Shown here in pieces: positions 23,247 to 35,000 of a DNA stretch of 64,000 nucleotides. A model generated the notes under the pieces. That model made no database searches. It saw nothing but the letters and a program-made list of their open reading frames with translations, and was not told the DNA's origin. The DNA comes from Apium graveolens (taxonomy: Eukaryota; Streptophyta; Magnoliopsida; Apiales; Apiaceae). The position numbers and the translations under genes were made by a program. The stretch's first letter is position 1; the number at the start of each line of letters is the position of its first letter. The stretch covers positions 78,606,231 to 78,670,230 of the forward strand of contig NC_133647.1 in the NCBI RefSeq assembly GCF_009905375.1. The letters run 5' to 3'.

Positions 23247-24255
23247 GAGTGGAGTTCTGAGTTCATTTTTCACACTCTACTCAAATTTCTCAAAAATTTT
23301 CCTCTCCTACAATAGTTTCTCTCCTTTTTTGCCACCACAAAGCGATTTCCGGCCTTCTTATCGTCGTAGTTCTTTGCCGTTTTCTCCGCTTTTCTTGAAG
23401 ATTCCGTTTGAATCTTCATCTCCCTCCTCACCTTCAAGAGTTTTTTCTGGGCTTCAGGCTTCATCCATGGCGGATTCCGACTCATCCCACTCCCAGGTTC
23501 CCCAAGCTGCTCCCTGTCCATCTAGGGCCAGTCGAGGTAAAAAATCTCTCATCCATTCTTCAGTTATTTCTTTTAGGGATCTTTTAACCGAAATTGGGCA
23601 AGCCTTCCCTAATATGTTACACTTAGATGCATATAATTATCCTTCTAGATTTGATTCTGATAAGGTAGGGATTGTAGCCCATTTATTTGGCATTTCACAC
23701 CCTTATAGGGTCGTGGCTCCAGGCCCAAATGATAGGGCCTGCTACCTAAAGCCTGGGGCCATTCGGGTCTATAAGGAAACCTTTTATACTGGTTTTCGTC
23801 TTCCTCCACACCCCTTTGTTTTTTGCCTTTTAGCTGAAACCCGACTCTGTCCAACCCAACTTACCCCTAACTCGTGGTCTTTTATTCACTACTATATGGC
23901 CCAATCCCGTAAACAAGGCTTTGAGCCTAATGTGTGTGTTTTTCTCTATTTATTTAATTCGTTAATTCTCCTGAGGACCAAGGATGGGTCAAAATAGTTC
24001 ACAGATCCTTGGCCCGTTCTTGCTTCATTTCTGGTACCAATACTGACTCATATCCAACTTGGAAAAATGAGTGGTTTTATGTATATCTAGATGCCGAGGA
24101 GAGTTGGGACCATTTTTTCCGGCCCAACTTCTCAAAAAGTATAGACGAATTAAAAGATTTAAAACTGGGAGTAGATGAAGATGCGGCCATCAGGGCCAAT
24201 ACTGCTGATAATTTGCATCATTGTGCTCTCATTCTGTCAGAGGGCAACTTGCAAA

Positions 24256-24363
24256 GTTAAGATCTTAGCAACCTGGGTCCCGAGGATACTTTTTCCCCTT
24301 TTTATTTCATTTTTCATTTCAATATCTTCGTTATTTTTCTAATGTTTGCATATTTCCCTGCAG
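24256..24363 (+). other. Putative intron 1 of the aORF (108 bp)
   Basis: Donor A|GTTAAG, acceptor CCCTGCAG|C, with an intervening T-rich tract. It contains in-frame stops. Exon phases agree (phase 1 on both sides). The donor choice is the best I can see, not unique. Confidence 0.6.
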
Positions 24364-24710
24364 CTAAGGCAGCTCTGGACTTTATTTTTAAGAAGAGGGA
24401 GGCCCGCACTGCTAAGGGCTCTACTATCGAGACTCACCGTGACAAGCGGGTAAGGATTGGAGACGGCCCTTCAATCACGGTTAAGGAGTCCGTCCCTACC
24501 TTCATATCTGAGAGGCCCCTTAGCCTCGATGAGGATACTTCTCCTTTTACTGTGACTTGGGGCCTTCAGAGGAGGGATACGGTAGTGGGGAGCTCTGAGG
24601 CTGCTGTTGTTTGGTCCGAGCGCATGGTTACGCCTCGTGACAGGGCCGAGATAGTAGAGTCTCCTGATGACCTACAGATCGAGCGTCTGGATGCTCAGGT
24701 CGTAGCTTCA

Positions 24711-24792
24711 GTAAGCCTCTTTCTTATCTTATTCTTCTTGTGCTTTTATGATCTTTTCACACTACTTATTGTGTTTGAACATGTTTGTGCAG
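24711..24792 (+). other. Putative intron 2 of the aORF (82 bp)
   Basis: Donor TCA|GTAAGC and acceptor TTTGTGCAG|ATG, T-rich body. The length is not a multiple of three, yet the flanking exons join in phase 0. Unspliced reading shifts frame and stops at about 24845. The same intron with the same ends is at 43529-43610. Confidence 0.75.
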
Positions 24793-25332
24793 ATGAATAC
24801 CTATCTCCAGGCCGCCTTTCACAACCTAAAGGATGTGAGGACTAGCCTGACCATTGCTGAAAGGGATAGGGACAAGTACCTTAAGGCCTCAGAGGCTAAC
24901 TTCACTCCCTTCCGTGAGGTGGAGAAAGAGCTGGCTGAGGAAAAGGAGAAGGTTCGCAAGCTGGAGCTGGACACTCAGAGGGCTCGGGTTGAGGTGATAG
25001 CTGAGTACAAGGCATCTCAGGACTTTCAGGATGTCTTGAATGCCGAGTATGATTCTAACTTTCCTGAGACCTTTTCTAGCTGCTGGGAGCAGATAGTGGA
25101 GGAGATTGGGAAGAAGATCCGGGAGGTGACTCTTGCAGCCTACCCAGTCCCTGCTGTTCCTAAGCCAGGACCTCTTCTTGAGGATATTCCTCTCTCCCCC
25201 ACTCTGACTACTTCTGCTGAGGCCACAGCTTCTCCTTCTCGGGATGCTAACCCTATGGGAGACGAGCGTGTTCCCCCCTTACTGCTACTGATGGGGGAAA
25301 CGATGATGATGATTTGTTTAAGGATCTAGATT

Positions 25333-25826
25333 AGTTTCCTTTTCTTATTGGTCCATCGTGGCTTTTTATGTATTAACTTATTTGTACTTGGAACTTATTA
25401 CCCTTTGGGGTTTTTTTATGATATTTCCTTTTTCCTGACCTTCCTTTTAAATTTTTTAGCACTTTCTAAGTGTTGTACCTTTAAGAAGGATGATTAATAA
25501 CTTGAACTACTCAGTTCTAAGAGTCGTGCAGCGAGCACTCTTTATAATAAAAGAATTCTTGAAGTCTTCTTCCTTTTGTGATCAAAGCATAATCATATAA
25601 AGTATTATCACAACTTGGATATCCAAAGATTGAAATAATTCCAACTCAGTAATATATATTATGGTTTTCCAAAACCTTACATAGCATGGGTTCAACCCTT
25701 AACAATCACGAACTAAAATGCAAATCCTACTAAAATCAAAATATAAAATCCTACGCAAGCAAAGCTTCCAGATGCTTTTCAACCTTGTTACCACTATAGT
25801 AAGTATAATCTATAGGTAGTAAACTT
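25333..25826. other. Convergent spacer between aORF and pol of element A
   Basis: Non-coding. The aORF (plus) and integrase (minus) end tail-to-tail here. AT-rich runs such as 'tttataataaaagaattc' could hold poly(A) signals for both transcripts. A matching spacer is at 44157-44661. Confidence 0.6.
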
Positions 25827-27060
25827 TCAAGTTTTGAGCGTGCCAAGTCCGGGGTATTCTTCTCCATCCATGGTTTCCAGCTTGTAAGATCCCCTTCCCT
25901 GAACGCTCTTAATCTTGTATCGCCCTTCCCAATTTAGGGAGATCTTTCCTTTCTTCCCTAAACCAGAGGCTTCTACCTGCCTAGGACCAAATCTCCTTCC
26001 TTGAAGAATCTCTCTTTTACCCTTAGGTTGTAATAAAAGGAGGCTTTCTCCTAACATTCCACTATCTTTGCGTGCGCCATATCTCGTACTTCATCTATTA
26101 AATCCAGGGCTAATCTTTGCCCGTCCTCATTTTCCTCAGCATTAAAATCTTGGATTCGAGGAGATGTGTGCGATATTTCTACAGGAACAACTGCTTCTGC
26201 CCCATATGTTAACATGAAGGGAAATGCTCCGACAGTGACTCTACAAGTAGTTCTGTAAGCCCAAAGTATTGGGAGTATTTCATCCACCCAACTATTCCTG
26301 GATTTCTCAATCCTCTTGTTTAACCCATCTAAAATTATATGATTTGCCAATTCCGCTTGCCCATTGGCTTGTGGATGAGCTTCAGAGGTGAACCGTAACT
26401 CGATCTCATTTTCCTCGCAATATTTCCTGAACTCTTCATTGTTGAATTGTGTTCCATTATCGGTGACCAGGATGCGCGGGATTCCATATCTGCACATGAT
26501 ATTTTCCCACATATATTATGCAACCTACTTCGTTGTGATCTTGGCTAAAGGTTTAGCTTCAATCCACTTAGTAAAATAATCAATAACTACAATCAGGGAC
26601 TTCCTTTGAGCCGTGGCCATGGGGAAAGGCCCAAGTATGTCCATTCTTCACATGGAAAAGGGGATGGGAGATTTGATGGAAGTTAGCATCTCGGGGGGTT
26701 TTCGAACAACCGGTGCATGTTTCTGACAACGATCACACTTCTTCACATATTCTTTGGCATCGGCCATCATCTCTGGCCAATAAAAACCTAAACAGGTTAT
26801 CTTATGATCCAGTGCTCTGACCCCCAAGTGTTGCCCATAAATACCTTCATGTACTTCTTCGAGGGCCAGGTGTGCCTCATCAGGCCTGAGACAAGGAACT
26901 ACATAAGATCTTTTGTACATAATCTCATCGACCAAGGAATATCTCAGTGCTCGAACAGTCAATTTCCGTGCTTCAGTCACATCATTTGGCAGCCAACCAG
27001 TTTGAATATGGGCCTTAATAGGATTTATCCATGATGTCCCCAGCCCTATAGGGGCTACAA
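25827..27060 (-). pseudogene. Tat/Retand-type integrase, element A
   Basis: Right to left: H2C2 zinc region 'GQHLGVRALDHKITCLGFYW' with 'KKCDRCQKHAP' (26980-26648), a TGA at the start of the core just after 'SPIPFSM' where Trp is expected, then stops near 26520-26530, then the core 'ILVTDNGTQFNNEEFRKYC' (Asp) and 'QANGQAELANHIILDGL' (Glu). The C-terminal part is interrupted by a TAG near 26044 and continues to 25827 ('NWEGRYKIKSVQGRGSYKLE'). The first two lesions recur in A'. It would insert cDNA into chromosomes; this copy is dead. Confidence 0.85.
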
Positions 27061-27205
27061 GCTTAACATCGACGCTTCATGTTTTCAAAACACGGAAGTA
27101 CACACTCCCTGAACTTTTCTCTATTTCTGACGAAGCAAACTTAGATAATGCATCTGCCTTAGCATTTTCCTCTCTTGGAATGTGCTCAACATGGCATTCA
27201 TCAAA

Positions 27206-28085
27206 TTAAGTCATTAGAGCCCTCACTAGGCGAACATACTTAGCCATTATTTCATCTTTTGCCTCGAACTTTCCCTTGAACTGGGATACGATAAGTTGGG
27301 AATCCCTACAAACTTTCAAATTATTGACCCTTAATGTTCCTGTTAGGCCAAGGCCAACTATCAGAGCTTTATACTCAGCTTCATTATTTGTGGTCGGGAA
27401 GTCTAACTTCAAGGCATATTCAATCAAGAATCCATCTAGGATTTGTAAAACAAGCCCTGCTCCACTTGAATTTGATTTTAATGCTCCATCAAAATAGAGA
27501 CCCCAATATTCCTTCTCCTTAGTGCCCTTTTCTTTTTCATCTTTATGTATGTGTCTTAAGGTACAGCATCTTCCTGCCCCCCGACTTCTTGGTTGGGTAT
27601 GGTACATTCCACCACGAAGTCCGCCAATGTTTAGCCTTTTATTACCGTTCATGGCTTGTATTTGACATCGAATTCTCCCAATTCTATTGCCCATTTAATC
27701 AGCCTCCCACTAGCTTTGGGACTATGAATAATGTTTCTCAATGGCTGATTTGTCAGCACTTCATTTGTATGAGCCTGAAAGTAAGGACGTAAATTCCATG
27801 AAGCCATCACCAAGGATAAAGCAAACTTCTCAATAGTTGAATAATTCAACTCGGCTTCATGCAGAATTTTACTAACATAGTATATGGGTTTCTGGACTTT
27901 AAGCTCCTCCTTAACCAATACAGCGCTCAAGGCATTTTCTGAAACGGCCAAGTATAAATTCAAGGTTTCATTCAGAGCTGGATTGGCAGACAACGGGGCC
28001 TGAAATATATATTTCTTTAATTCTTCAAATGATGGCTTTCCTCAGTCCATACAAAATCTTTAACTTCTTTAGGGATTTAAAGAAG
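27206..28085 (-). pseudogene. Tat/Retand-type RNase H regions, element A
   Basis: The RT-linked RNase H (27993-27649) reads 'LYLAVSENALSAVLVKEELK' and 'LNYSTIEKFALSLVMAS'. The second RNase H-like domain (27694-27206) shows the acidic residues in 'WGLYFDGALKSNSSGAG', 'NNEAEYKALIVGLG' and 'CRDSQLIVSQ'. Two RNase H-like domains in tandem are typical of the Tat branch. Stops follow at 'ALMT' (27206). Short deletions near 28020-28070 break the link to RT and are mostly shared with A'. Confidence 0.8.
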
Positions 28086-28105
28086 GGCAAGCACTTGTCT
28101 CCGGA

Positions 28106-28960
28106 TTAGGAGATGAAACGTCCCAGAGCTGCAACCCTTCTGGTGAGTTTTTGAACGTCCTTTATGGAACGTGGTGGTTCCATATCTAGGATAGCCTTTA
28201 TTTTATCAGGATTAGCCTCGATTCCCCTCTTGGAGACCATCAGACCTAGAAACTTTCTGGATTCCACTCCGAATGCACACTCTACAGGATTTAGCATCAT
28301 TTTGTGATATCTCAATACCACAAAAGCTTCCCTCAAATGGGTTATGTGATCATCCTTTAACAAACTCTTGACTAACATGTCATCAACATAAACTTCCATA
28401 GTGTTTCCAATAAGGACCTTGAAAATCTTATTTACCAACCTTTGATAGGTAGCTCTTGAATTCTTGAGACCAAATACCATAACAAGATAACAAAATACAC
28501 CAAAGTTAGTGATGAATGATACCTTAGGGATGCCATCCTTATGCATCTTGATCTGGTTGTATCCACTAAATCCATCCATGAAGCTCAGCATCTCATGACC
28601 AGCAGTAGCATCTATCAATGTATCTATTCTTAACAACAGGAAACAATCCTTTGGGCATGAATCATTTAGATCAGTGAAGTCCACACACATTCTCCACTTT
28701 CCATTAGCCTTCTTCACCATTACAGGGTTTGCTAACCATTCTGGAAACTATATCTCTTCAATGAAACCAGCCTCTAAGAGCTTCTCTACTTCGTGCTTAA
28801 TAGCTTCTTGCCTCTCTGTAGCAAAGCTTCTTTTCTTTTGCTTTACAGTCTTTTGATTTGGATCCACATTCAGCTTATGAGTGATCAGTTTCGGGTCTAT
28901 GCCTGGCATATCAGCTGCCGACCATACAAACACATCACTATTCTCTTATAAAAACTTCAC
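28106..28960 (-). pseudogene. Tat/Retand-type reverse transcriptase, element A
   Basis: It starts around 'SDVFVWSAADMPGIDP', runs through 'RQEAIKHEVEKLLEAGFIEE' (then a stop unique to this copy at about 28749), 'KWRMCVDFTDLNDSCPKDCF', 'FMDGFSGYNQIKMHKDGIPK', and the catalytic 'MEVYVDDMLVKS' near 28386, and ends 'AALGRFIS' with a TAA. The upstream TAA in 'KFL*EN' (about 28950) and the final TAA are shared with A'. The YVDD box is intact, but the frame is not. Confidence 0.9.
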
Positions 28961-29004
28961 CAACTTCCCTCTGAGGAGCTCCTCTAGTGATGCTCCAATG
29001 AAAG

Positions 29005-29889
29005 TTACTTTCTCAGGATCCTCGGGAGCCAAAGGAATCGGAACCAAGTCTTCTGCTGGCTTCCCTCTTTTCTCATCATTTTCACGGATATCCAGATCTT
29101 CAATAGGCAGAACCTGCCCCCGACTCCATCAACCCTAAGAGAGGCCACATAACAAATCCTTCCCATATTTTGATCTCCTCTCTCTTCTCCAATCCCATTC
29201 GGGGTGGGAAACTTCATCACTGAATGGTAGGAAGAAGGGACTGCCTTGAAAGCATGTATTCTCATTCTTCCCATGATTGCGTTGTAGGTCGATCCAGCCT
29301 TTACCACTACAAAGTCCAACATCTGTGTTGCTTGTCTTGTTTACTGGCCTATGGTCATTGGCAACTTGATTATCCCTTCCACGGGGCACTCCACTTTTGC
29401 GAATCCATATATCCGCATATCGGTCCGGGTTAATTGAGAATCAATGTAACCCATCTGTAAAAATGTATCATTGAGCAAAATGTCCACCGAGGCACCATTA
29501 TCTACAAGGACCCTTTTCACCGGGTTATTCCCTGTTATCGGTGTTATAACCAGCAGATCATCATGAGGAAATTTCACACCCTCCAAATCAGAATCATCAA
29601 ATGCCATCGTCACTCCTGTCCTAGCCCTCTTCGGGGCTTCTCCAAAAATATGCATAACTTCTCTAGTGTATGTTTTCCTTGAGTTTTTGGATGAACCATC
29701 AGTAGTTGCTTCTCCAAAAATTGTATTTATCACAGGCCCTCGGGGTCGTGGTCCTCCAAAGATTGCATTTATCACCGATCCCCTGGGCTGGGGATTTCGC
29801 CCCTGATCGTCTTGATCCCTCCTACGATCATCGAAATTCTTTCTTCCATTATTATTCCTATCTCGTCCATCTCCAGTATACTTGCTCAA
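29005..29889 (-). pseudogene. Tat/Retand-type aspartic protease region, element A
   Basis: An open stretch from 29889 to 29341 begins in the Arg/Asp/Asn-rich gag tail ('DRNNNGRKNFDDRRRDQDDQ'), passes repeated 'PRG(S/P)VIN(A/T)IFG' steps and reaches the active site 'VLVDNGASVDILLNDTFLQM'. Its second half is in other frames (29322-29005, with 'AGSTYNAIMGRMRIHAFKA'). The Asp of the D-N-G motif is present. A frameshift near 29340 splits the domain. Confidence 0.85.
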
Positions 29890-30093
29890 CCTTCCTTTTC
29901 AAATGAGGAACTCTATTTTATCTTTCAATTACCTACACTCATCGGTGTCATGACCAACATCCTTGTGAAACCTGCAATATTTGCTTTTATCCAACTTGGT
30001 AGGACCAGCCTTCAAGGGCTTCGGCCAACGAACATCTCTATCTTTCTCGATTTCCATCAAGATCTGACTTTTAGGAGCGTTCAACTTAGCATA

Positions 30094-31517
30094 TTAAGTG
30101 AACTTTTGTCCAGCTCCTCCCTTCTTCGGGGTTGAATCATTGATTTGCTCAGTTCTAGAATACTTGTCCTTAGAAATATATTCCAGATCAGTCCTTCGCT
30201 TCTTGCCACCAGCAGGCTCATTATTCACTACCGTTTTCCTCATACTTTCCTCTACTTTGATATACTTCCCGGCCCTATCTTGGAGCTGTAACATGATTTC
30301 AGGAGGGCGCTTGGCCAACAACATCTTGAAGACCTCGTCCCTGGTTCCCTGTTGCAGTGCTATCATAGGTACCTTGTCATAAGATCCGGGACCTTCAAAG
30401 CTTCCTTGGTGAAACGATTCAGATAGTCTCTCAAAGACTATTTTGTTCCTTGTATAATACTCATGAGGGATGCCGAACTTTTCTCATGCACTCTCTCACT
30501 AATGAACTGTTTGATAAAAGCTTGACTTAGATCTCTGAATGATCCAATAGAATTTGGAGGCAAACGGCTATACCATCTTTGAGCCATTCCTGACAGGGTT
30601 TGAGGAAAGGCCCGACACTTAATAACGTCATTCACGGGCTGCAGCAACAGTGCATTAAAGGATGTTCTAACATGATTAGCGGGATCTCCAGTGCCATCAT
30701 AAGCTTTGATGGTGGGCATCTTAAACTTCCTTGAGATATGGGCATTCATTATCTCTTCAATGAATGGTGAAGTGGGATCATCAGGATCTCCTAGGGGAGA
30801 AGATCACTTGGATCAGCCCTTGGGGCAATAGCCCTTCTTGGTATTGGACCATCCAGGTCTATGACTGGAGGATTTCTCCTCCTCGGGGGTAGTGGGGCTC
30901 TTAGGTGCGTCTCCAGATCACGCTTCAGCCTTTGGATCTCAGCTTCATGAGCCCTGATCCTCTCCTGTACTTCCTGGGTTTTCGTCCCTTGTGTGGTTCT
31001 GGGGCATCGATTAGAATCAGCCATAGGTTCTTTACCAGTAGGCCTCCTTCTTGGAGCCACATCGTTATCCGAAGATTCGGAGTCTCTTTTAGTGTAAGGT
31101 CCAAAGAATTCTTGGTCCTCCGAAATTGGAGACAAAATTTGTGTGTAGGGGGTGTTTGTCCCCGTGCTTCACTTCGTCTAGCATGTCCACTTCCTCCAAC
31201 CTCGGGGTACAGGGGCATCCCATAGGGGGATTAGTGGTAACAATAGTTGAATATTCATACCTTACGGATTGAGAGTTCACATATGCATGTACGTGCTGAA
31301 GTTGGGGATTCATCCCTTGAGGAGCCAGGGGATTCGTCCCTTGTAGAGCTAGGGAATTCGTCCCTTGTGGCTGAGGCTCTGTTTCCCCTATCGGGGTTCC
31401 TCCTTGGGTGGAGGCGTAGGATGAGTGTGGGGGTATCTCCACCATCGATGAAATTGTTTGAGTTGCCCTACCTGGTGTTCCTTCAGGGGCGCTGTTTCTA
31501 CTCCGTGTTCTCGCCAT
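30094..31517 (-). pseudogene. Tat/Retand-type gag, element A
   Basis: The ATG at 31517 is 16 bases after the primer site. The N-terminal part is Pro/Thr/Gln-rich with repeated 'QGTN(S/P)LA' steps. A frame change near 31100 leads to a Glu/Arg coiled segment ('VQERIRAHEAEIQRLKRDLE') and, near 30790, to the capsid part: 'ISRKFKMPTIKAYDGTGDPA', 'QTLSGMAQRWYSRLP', 'FIKQFISERVHEK'. It continues with 'MIALQQGTRDEVFKM'. The Cys/His knuckle region (about 29990-29900) is out of frame. At least four breaks. Confidence 0.85.
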
Positions 31518-31532
31518 GGTTGTTGGTATACT

Positions 31533-31550
31533 TTCCCACAGACGGCGCCA
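31533..31550 (-). promoter_or_regulatory. Primer-binding site of element A
   Basis: TGGCGCCGTCTGTGGGAA on the minus strand, two bases after the 5' LTR. Element C has the same site with one change (51042-51059). This sequence is common in Tat/RIRE2-like plant elements. Confidence 0.9.
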
Positions 31551-31552
31551 AA

Positions 31553-32051
31553 TGTTATGGATAAAAACTAGGGTATATTAATTGCTAGGGTTCGGGAGCT
31601 CAAGGCCTTTAATGGTTGCTCTCGTGTTTCGTAGCTTAACTCTGCCTTTACGAGATGCCTACGTATCTCTGTGAATTAGAGAATCAAAGCCAAAAAATGT
31701 AGTTCTGAGTGATGGGGTGAGTCCCTTTATATAGATGTTGAGAGTCCTTGAATTAGACTAGAGTTAGGAGACTTGTTGAACAAGTTCTCAGTCCTTGGAT
31801 AGACTTTGAAGTCCTAGAATAAAGGAATCAGACTCCTAGTTGGTGTAAGTGCCCTTGAGGCTATCTTTTATAGAATTATATCATTGTTAGGACTCATTTA
31901 ATGAGCTGGTAATTCTCCCTATTTATTAATTATGAAATTAATAAATAATCAGGGCTTTGGGCCTCATTAATTGGGCTTCGTTATTGGACTGTATCAGGTC
32001 TAATTAATTTTTCATTAATTATATTTGTAGGCTAATTTTAAGCCCATATCA
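31553..32051 (-). repeat. 5' LTR of element A
   Basis: 499 bp, same length and ends as 21403-21901. It is followed on the right by ATTTC (32052-32056), matching 21398-21402. Confidence 0.95.
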
Positions 32052-35000
32052 ATTTCAATGAGTATCTCCACCTTCCTCAAGATAATTTTATATATCTACC
32101 ACATGAATAGGAACTGTTTAGCTTTTTCAAAGTTATCAGAAGCACCCTGGAAAATGACACACTTCTAAAGCACTTAACAAGAGCCATCTACCAAAACCAT
32201 GGAATTTGTTCTTTAAGATATTATCATACTGCTTGGCTCCCAATACTGGTGGATTTCATGGACTGACAAGGTTCAATCAAGTAGTTAGGGTAGCTATTGC
32301 TCACAATCTACGGATCAACTTTGGATGTCTGTTCATGGAGGAGATCTTAGATAACCAAGCTCAGAAATAAGATCACATCTTGTATGTCAGGTTTCTCCAG
32401 ATTGTTCTAGATAGGAAGTTGACAAAAGAACATAAGACTTTGGTTCACTGTGATAACTTGGAAGATTCTCGGGAGCTGTCTTAAAAATGGTGGTTAAGCT
32501 GATCAATCAGACATCATATCTCAACAACAACCCATTTTCTAGACAGACTTTATGAAAGAGTACTTTTCTACCATCGCTCAGCAATATGAAGCTACATATC
32601 AAGCTGAAGCTGGTACAAGTCAACCAGGTGCTTAGAAAAGTGTTCCACTGCCTGAAGCTGAAGCTCAACCTATGGAAATTAATCAACAACCTGTCATTGT
32701 TGAACAACGATAGGAGGTTATACAACCTGAAGCTGCTGAACAACAAGAAGATTTTGTGCCCACTCAATCAAAAGCAGATATCTACCTGCCCGATCTTTCA
32801 GGTATGGATGCATTTTTTTTAAGTCAAAATTTTGAAGGTTTTTCTGATTTAATTAACATAGAGGAATTACACACTGATCACTTTCACACATAAATTCTTG
32901 AAGAGCAAGTAAATATGAGAGGTAGTGAATTTGTTTTCCCACAAATTCATAGACACCCTCTAGAGCCTATACACACATCCCTAGCGTATAAGGATCCTTT
33001 GAGTGAAGAAGGAGAAACTGCACTAGATGCATCAAATAAGGAAGGTACTTTGAGTGAACTCACAGCTCTATCTCCTACGAAGCAAACCAGTATCCCTATA
33101 GAGACAACTGTAACTCCCCATGTATCTTCCCAAAAGGATACTTTGGCTTAAAAGGCACTTAAATAGTTACTGGATCCATCTTCTCAACAAGGTGGGTATA
33201 CTGAAATTCGCCCATCAGCCACGGACTCCTGTAATGAGTCAAATACTCTTTCCAATATTCAAGCTCTTGAAGTTTTAAATGAGTCAATTAGAAGAGCATT
33301 ATTTGGTGAGGAAGAATTGACAGAAACGGGGCATTCAACCATATTACGGTTAGAATATCATGTTCAAGGTCCTTCAGTAGATCAATTGGCTTCATAGATG
33401 TTAGGAGAAAGTGTTGTAATTGCTGCCATATCTAGCACAACACTTACTTCCCCAGGACTAATAAAACTGGATGCATCTGTGGATAGGGGATCCGACATAG
33501 GTGCAGATCAGCAACCCACTGGAGATGAACCAGATTCAACTAGTGAGCCTAAGGGGAAAGTGTCTTCACTGAAATTAGAGGAAGCTGAGGAACAAATGCC
33601 AAGTATGACGGCCTCAATAATCCTCCCAGAGATTTCAACTCTGGACCATTCATCTCAAGATGACATGCAACTTGTCTTGTACAAGGATCGGGAATCACGC
33701 ACTCCCATTGCACCACTACTGACCTCCTTAAGGATGGCTCCAATATTTCTTGCAGGTACTTTTGGATCTCGGAGCTATGAGCGGAGTGTATCCATGAGGA
33801 TGAGTAAAACATCAATCCCTAAACTGAGTGATAGAGTGCTGAGCAAAGTGAGACACCTACCACCCAAATCTTACCTATAGATATGTAACAATACGTTACA
33901 AAATCATAACTTGAGGTGCAGTTGGTGTTCAAAGATGAATTTCTCAAAGAACAAATGGCTCTAAAGGATCAATATCTTAAAGCTAGATTGTATGTTAGGG
34001 ATCATCAGATTTTACGTCTTTCCGAGCAACTTGAACTTCAACAAGAATTATTTGCTAACTTAAGGGAATTCGTGGAACAATCACTTTCACACTCAGGAAA
34101 GGGAAAGACAATTGTCAATATTGAGCCAAAGCTCTCAGTTATCAAGCAAACACCAATCCTGACTCCTACTAGAATAGTTATTTCCAGTACTAGGCCAAAG
34201 ACCCTAATCGGTAAGCAAGTGTCTATTTCAGAACCATTTATTCAAGAGATCCCTGACTTGATCTTGTTTGCTCAATCAACCCCGGCTCTGAAGGATAACA
34301 CAACTGAGGGAGAGAAAAGGGTGGAGCAAGAAAAAGTAGTTATTGTTGTAGATTTAATTCAAGATGCATTTCAAGTAGTTGGCTCTGAATATGATGAGTT
34401 TGGAGATGAGTTAGAAGAAGATAAGGGTGAAGAGAGAGTTGATGAAAGGGTGTTGATCAAATCTAGAGTTTCTGAGATGAGTTCTATGACTCAGGGGGAG
34501 CAATCAAAATCTAAACAAGATCTTTTAAGTCAAGTCATTAAAGCTCAGAGGAATCTTCTATCGGAGATATATGCTCCAAAGACCATGTTCTCTGAGTTGA
34601 AGGTTTGGAGGAAGGTGAGATAGATGAGAGTGAAATTCCCAAGGGATGTGAACCCACTTGGGAAGTTCCCAAGGAAAATGGACAAACCAGAAATCTATCT
34701 TAAATCAAAAGATGGCAACAAGAATCTTCTAAACATTGTGGAATATTTCAGAAAGCTCTATGACAACATGCACGAGTTCTATCACATATTCAGTCAAGTG
34801 ATCATTGGTACCACTGTGATTGTTCTAAAAAATGGATGGAGGATAACTGTTAACCACCTTGATGGGTTTCAAATGAAGATATCCACGAGTGTTTTGAAAA
34901 AGCTTAACATTGTTAAACTGTTTGTTCTGACCTCAAAGATCCCATGGTTGACATCAAATGAGAATGAATATTTCAGAGACATGCTTCAGAAGATGATGAT

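Larger units (their letters stand above)
23467..25329 (+). pseudogene. Antisense additional gene (aORF) of element A, Transposase_28-like with two introns
   Basis: The gene runs opposite to gag-pol. The ATG (23467, context atccATGGc) opens a frame reading 'MADSDSSHSQVPQ', then a Transposase_28-like ('putative gypsy type transposon') segment with 'LPPHPFVFCLLAET', 'LTPNSWSFIHYYMAQ' and 'GFEPNVCVFLYLF'. A frameshift near 23980 (TAG at 23995) is shared with copy A'. The next block 'YPTWKNEWFYVYLD' reaches 24255. Intron 1 (24256-24363) and intron 2 (24711-24792) have GT...AG ends and compatible phases. Exon 3 (24793-25329) is a coiled coil ('EVEKELAEEKEKVRKLEL') with a Pro/Ser/Thr-rich tail, frameshifted near 25277 relative to A'. 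An upstream frame is open from 23203. The role is unknown; Gag-like or DNA-binding functions have only been suggested for this family. Confidence 0.75.
21403..32051 (-). mobile_element. Complete Tat/Retand-like Ty3/gypsy element A, minus strand
   Basis: Two 499-bp LTRs (21403-21901 and 31553-32051) are flanked by the perfect target duplicate ATTTC (21398-21402 and 32052-32056). From right to left: LTR, primer site, gag, protease, RT, RNase H, integrase, an oppositely oriented extra gene, a tandem-repeat array, polypurine tract, LTR. The antisense gene and the 3' repeat array are known traits of Tat/Retand/RIRE2-like elements. Every gag-pol part has stops or shifts. About two dozen substitutions separate the LTRs by eye count, so the insertion is not recent. 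Confidence 0.95.

Noticed and set aside
32507..32822. Open frames on both strands in the decayed D ORF
   Set aside because: They conflict with the frame that continues the D ORF and show no domain.
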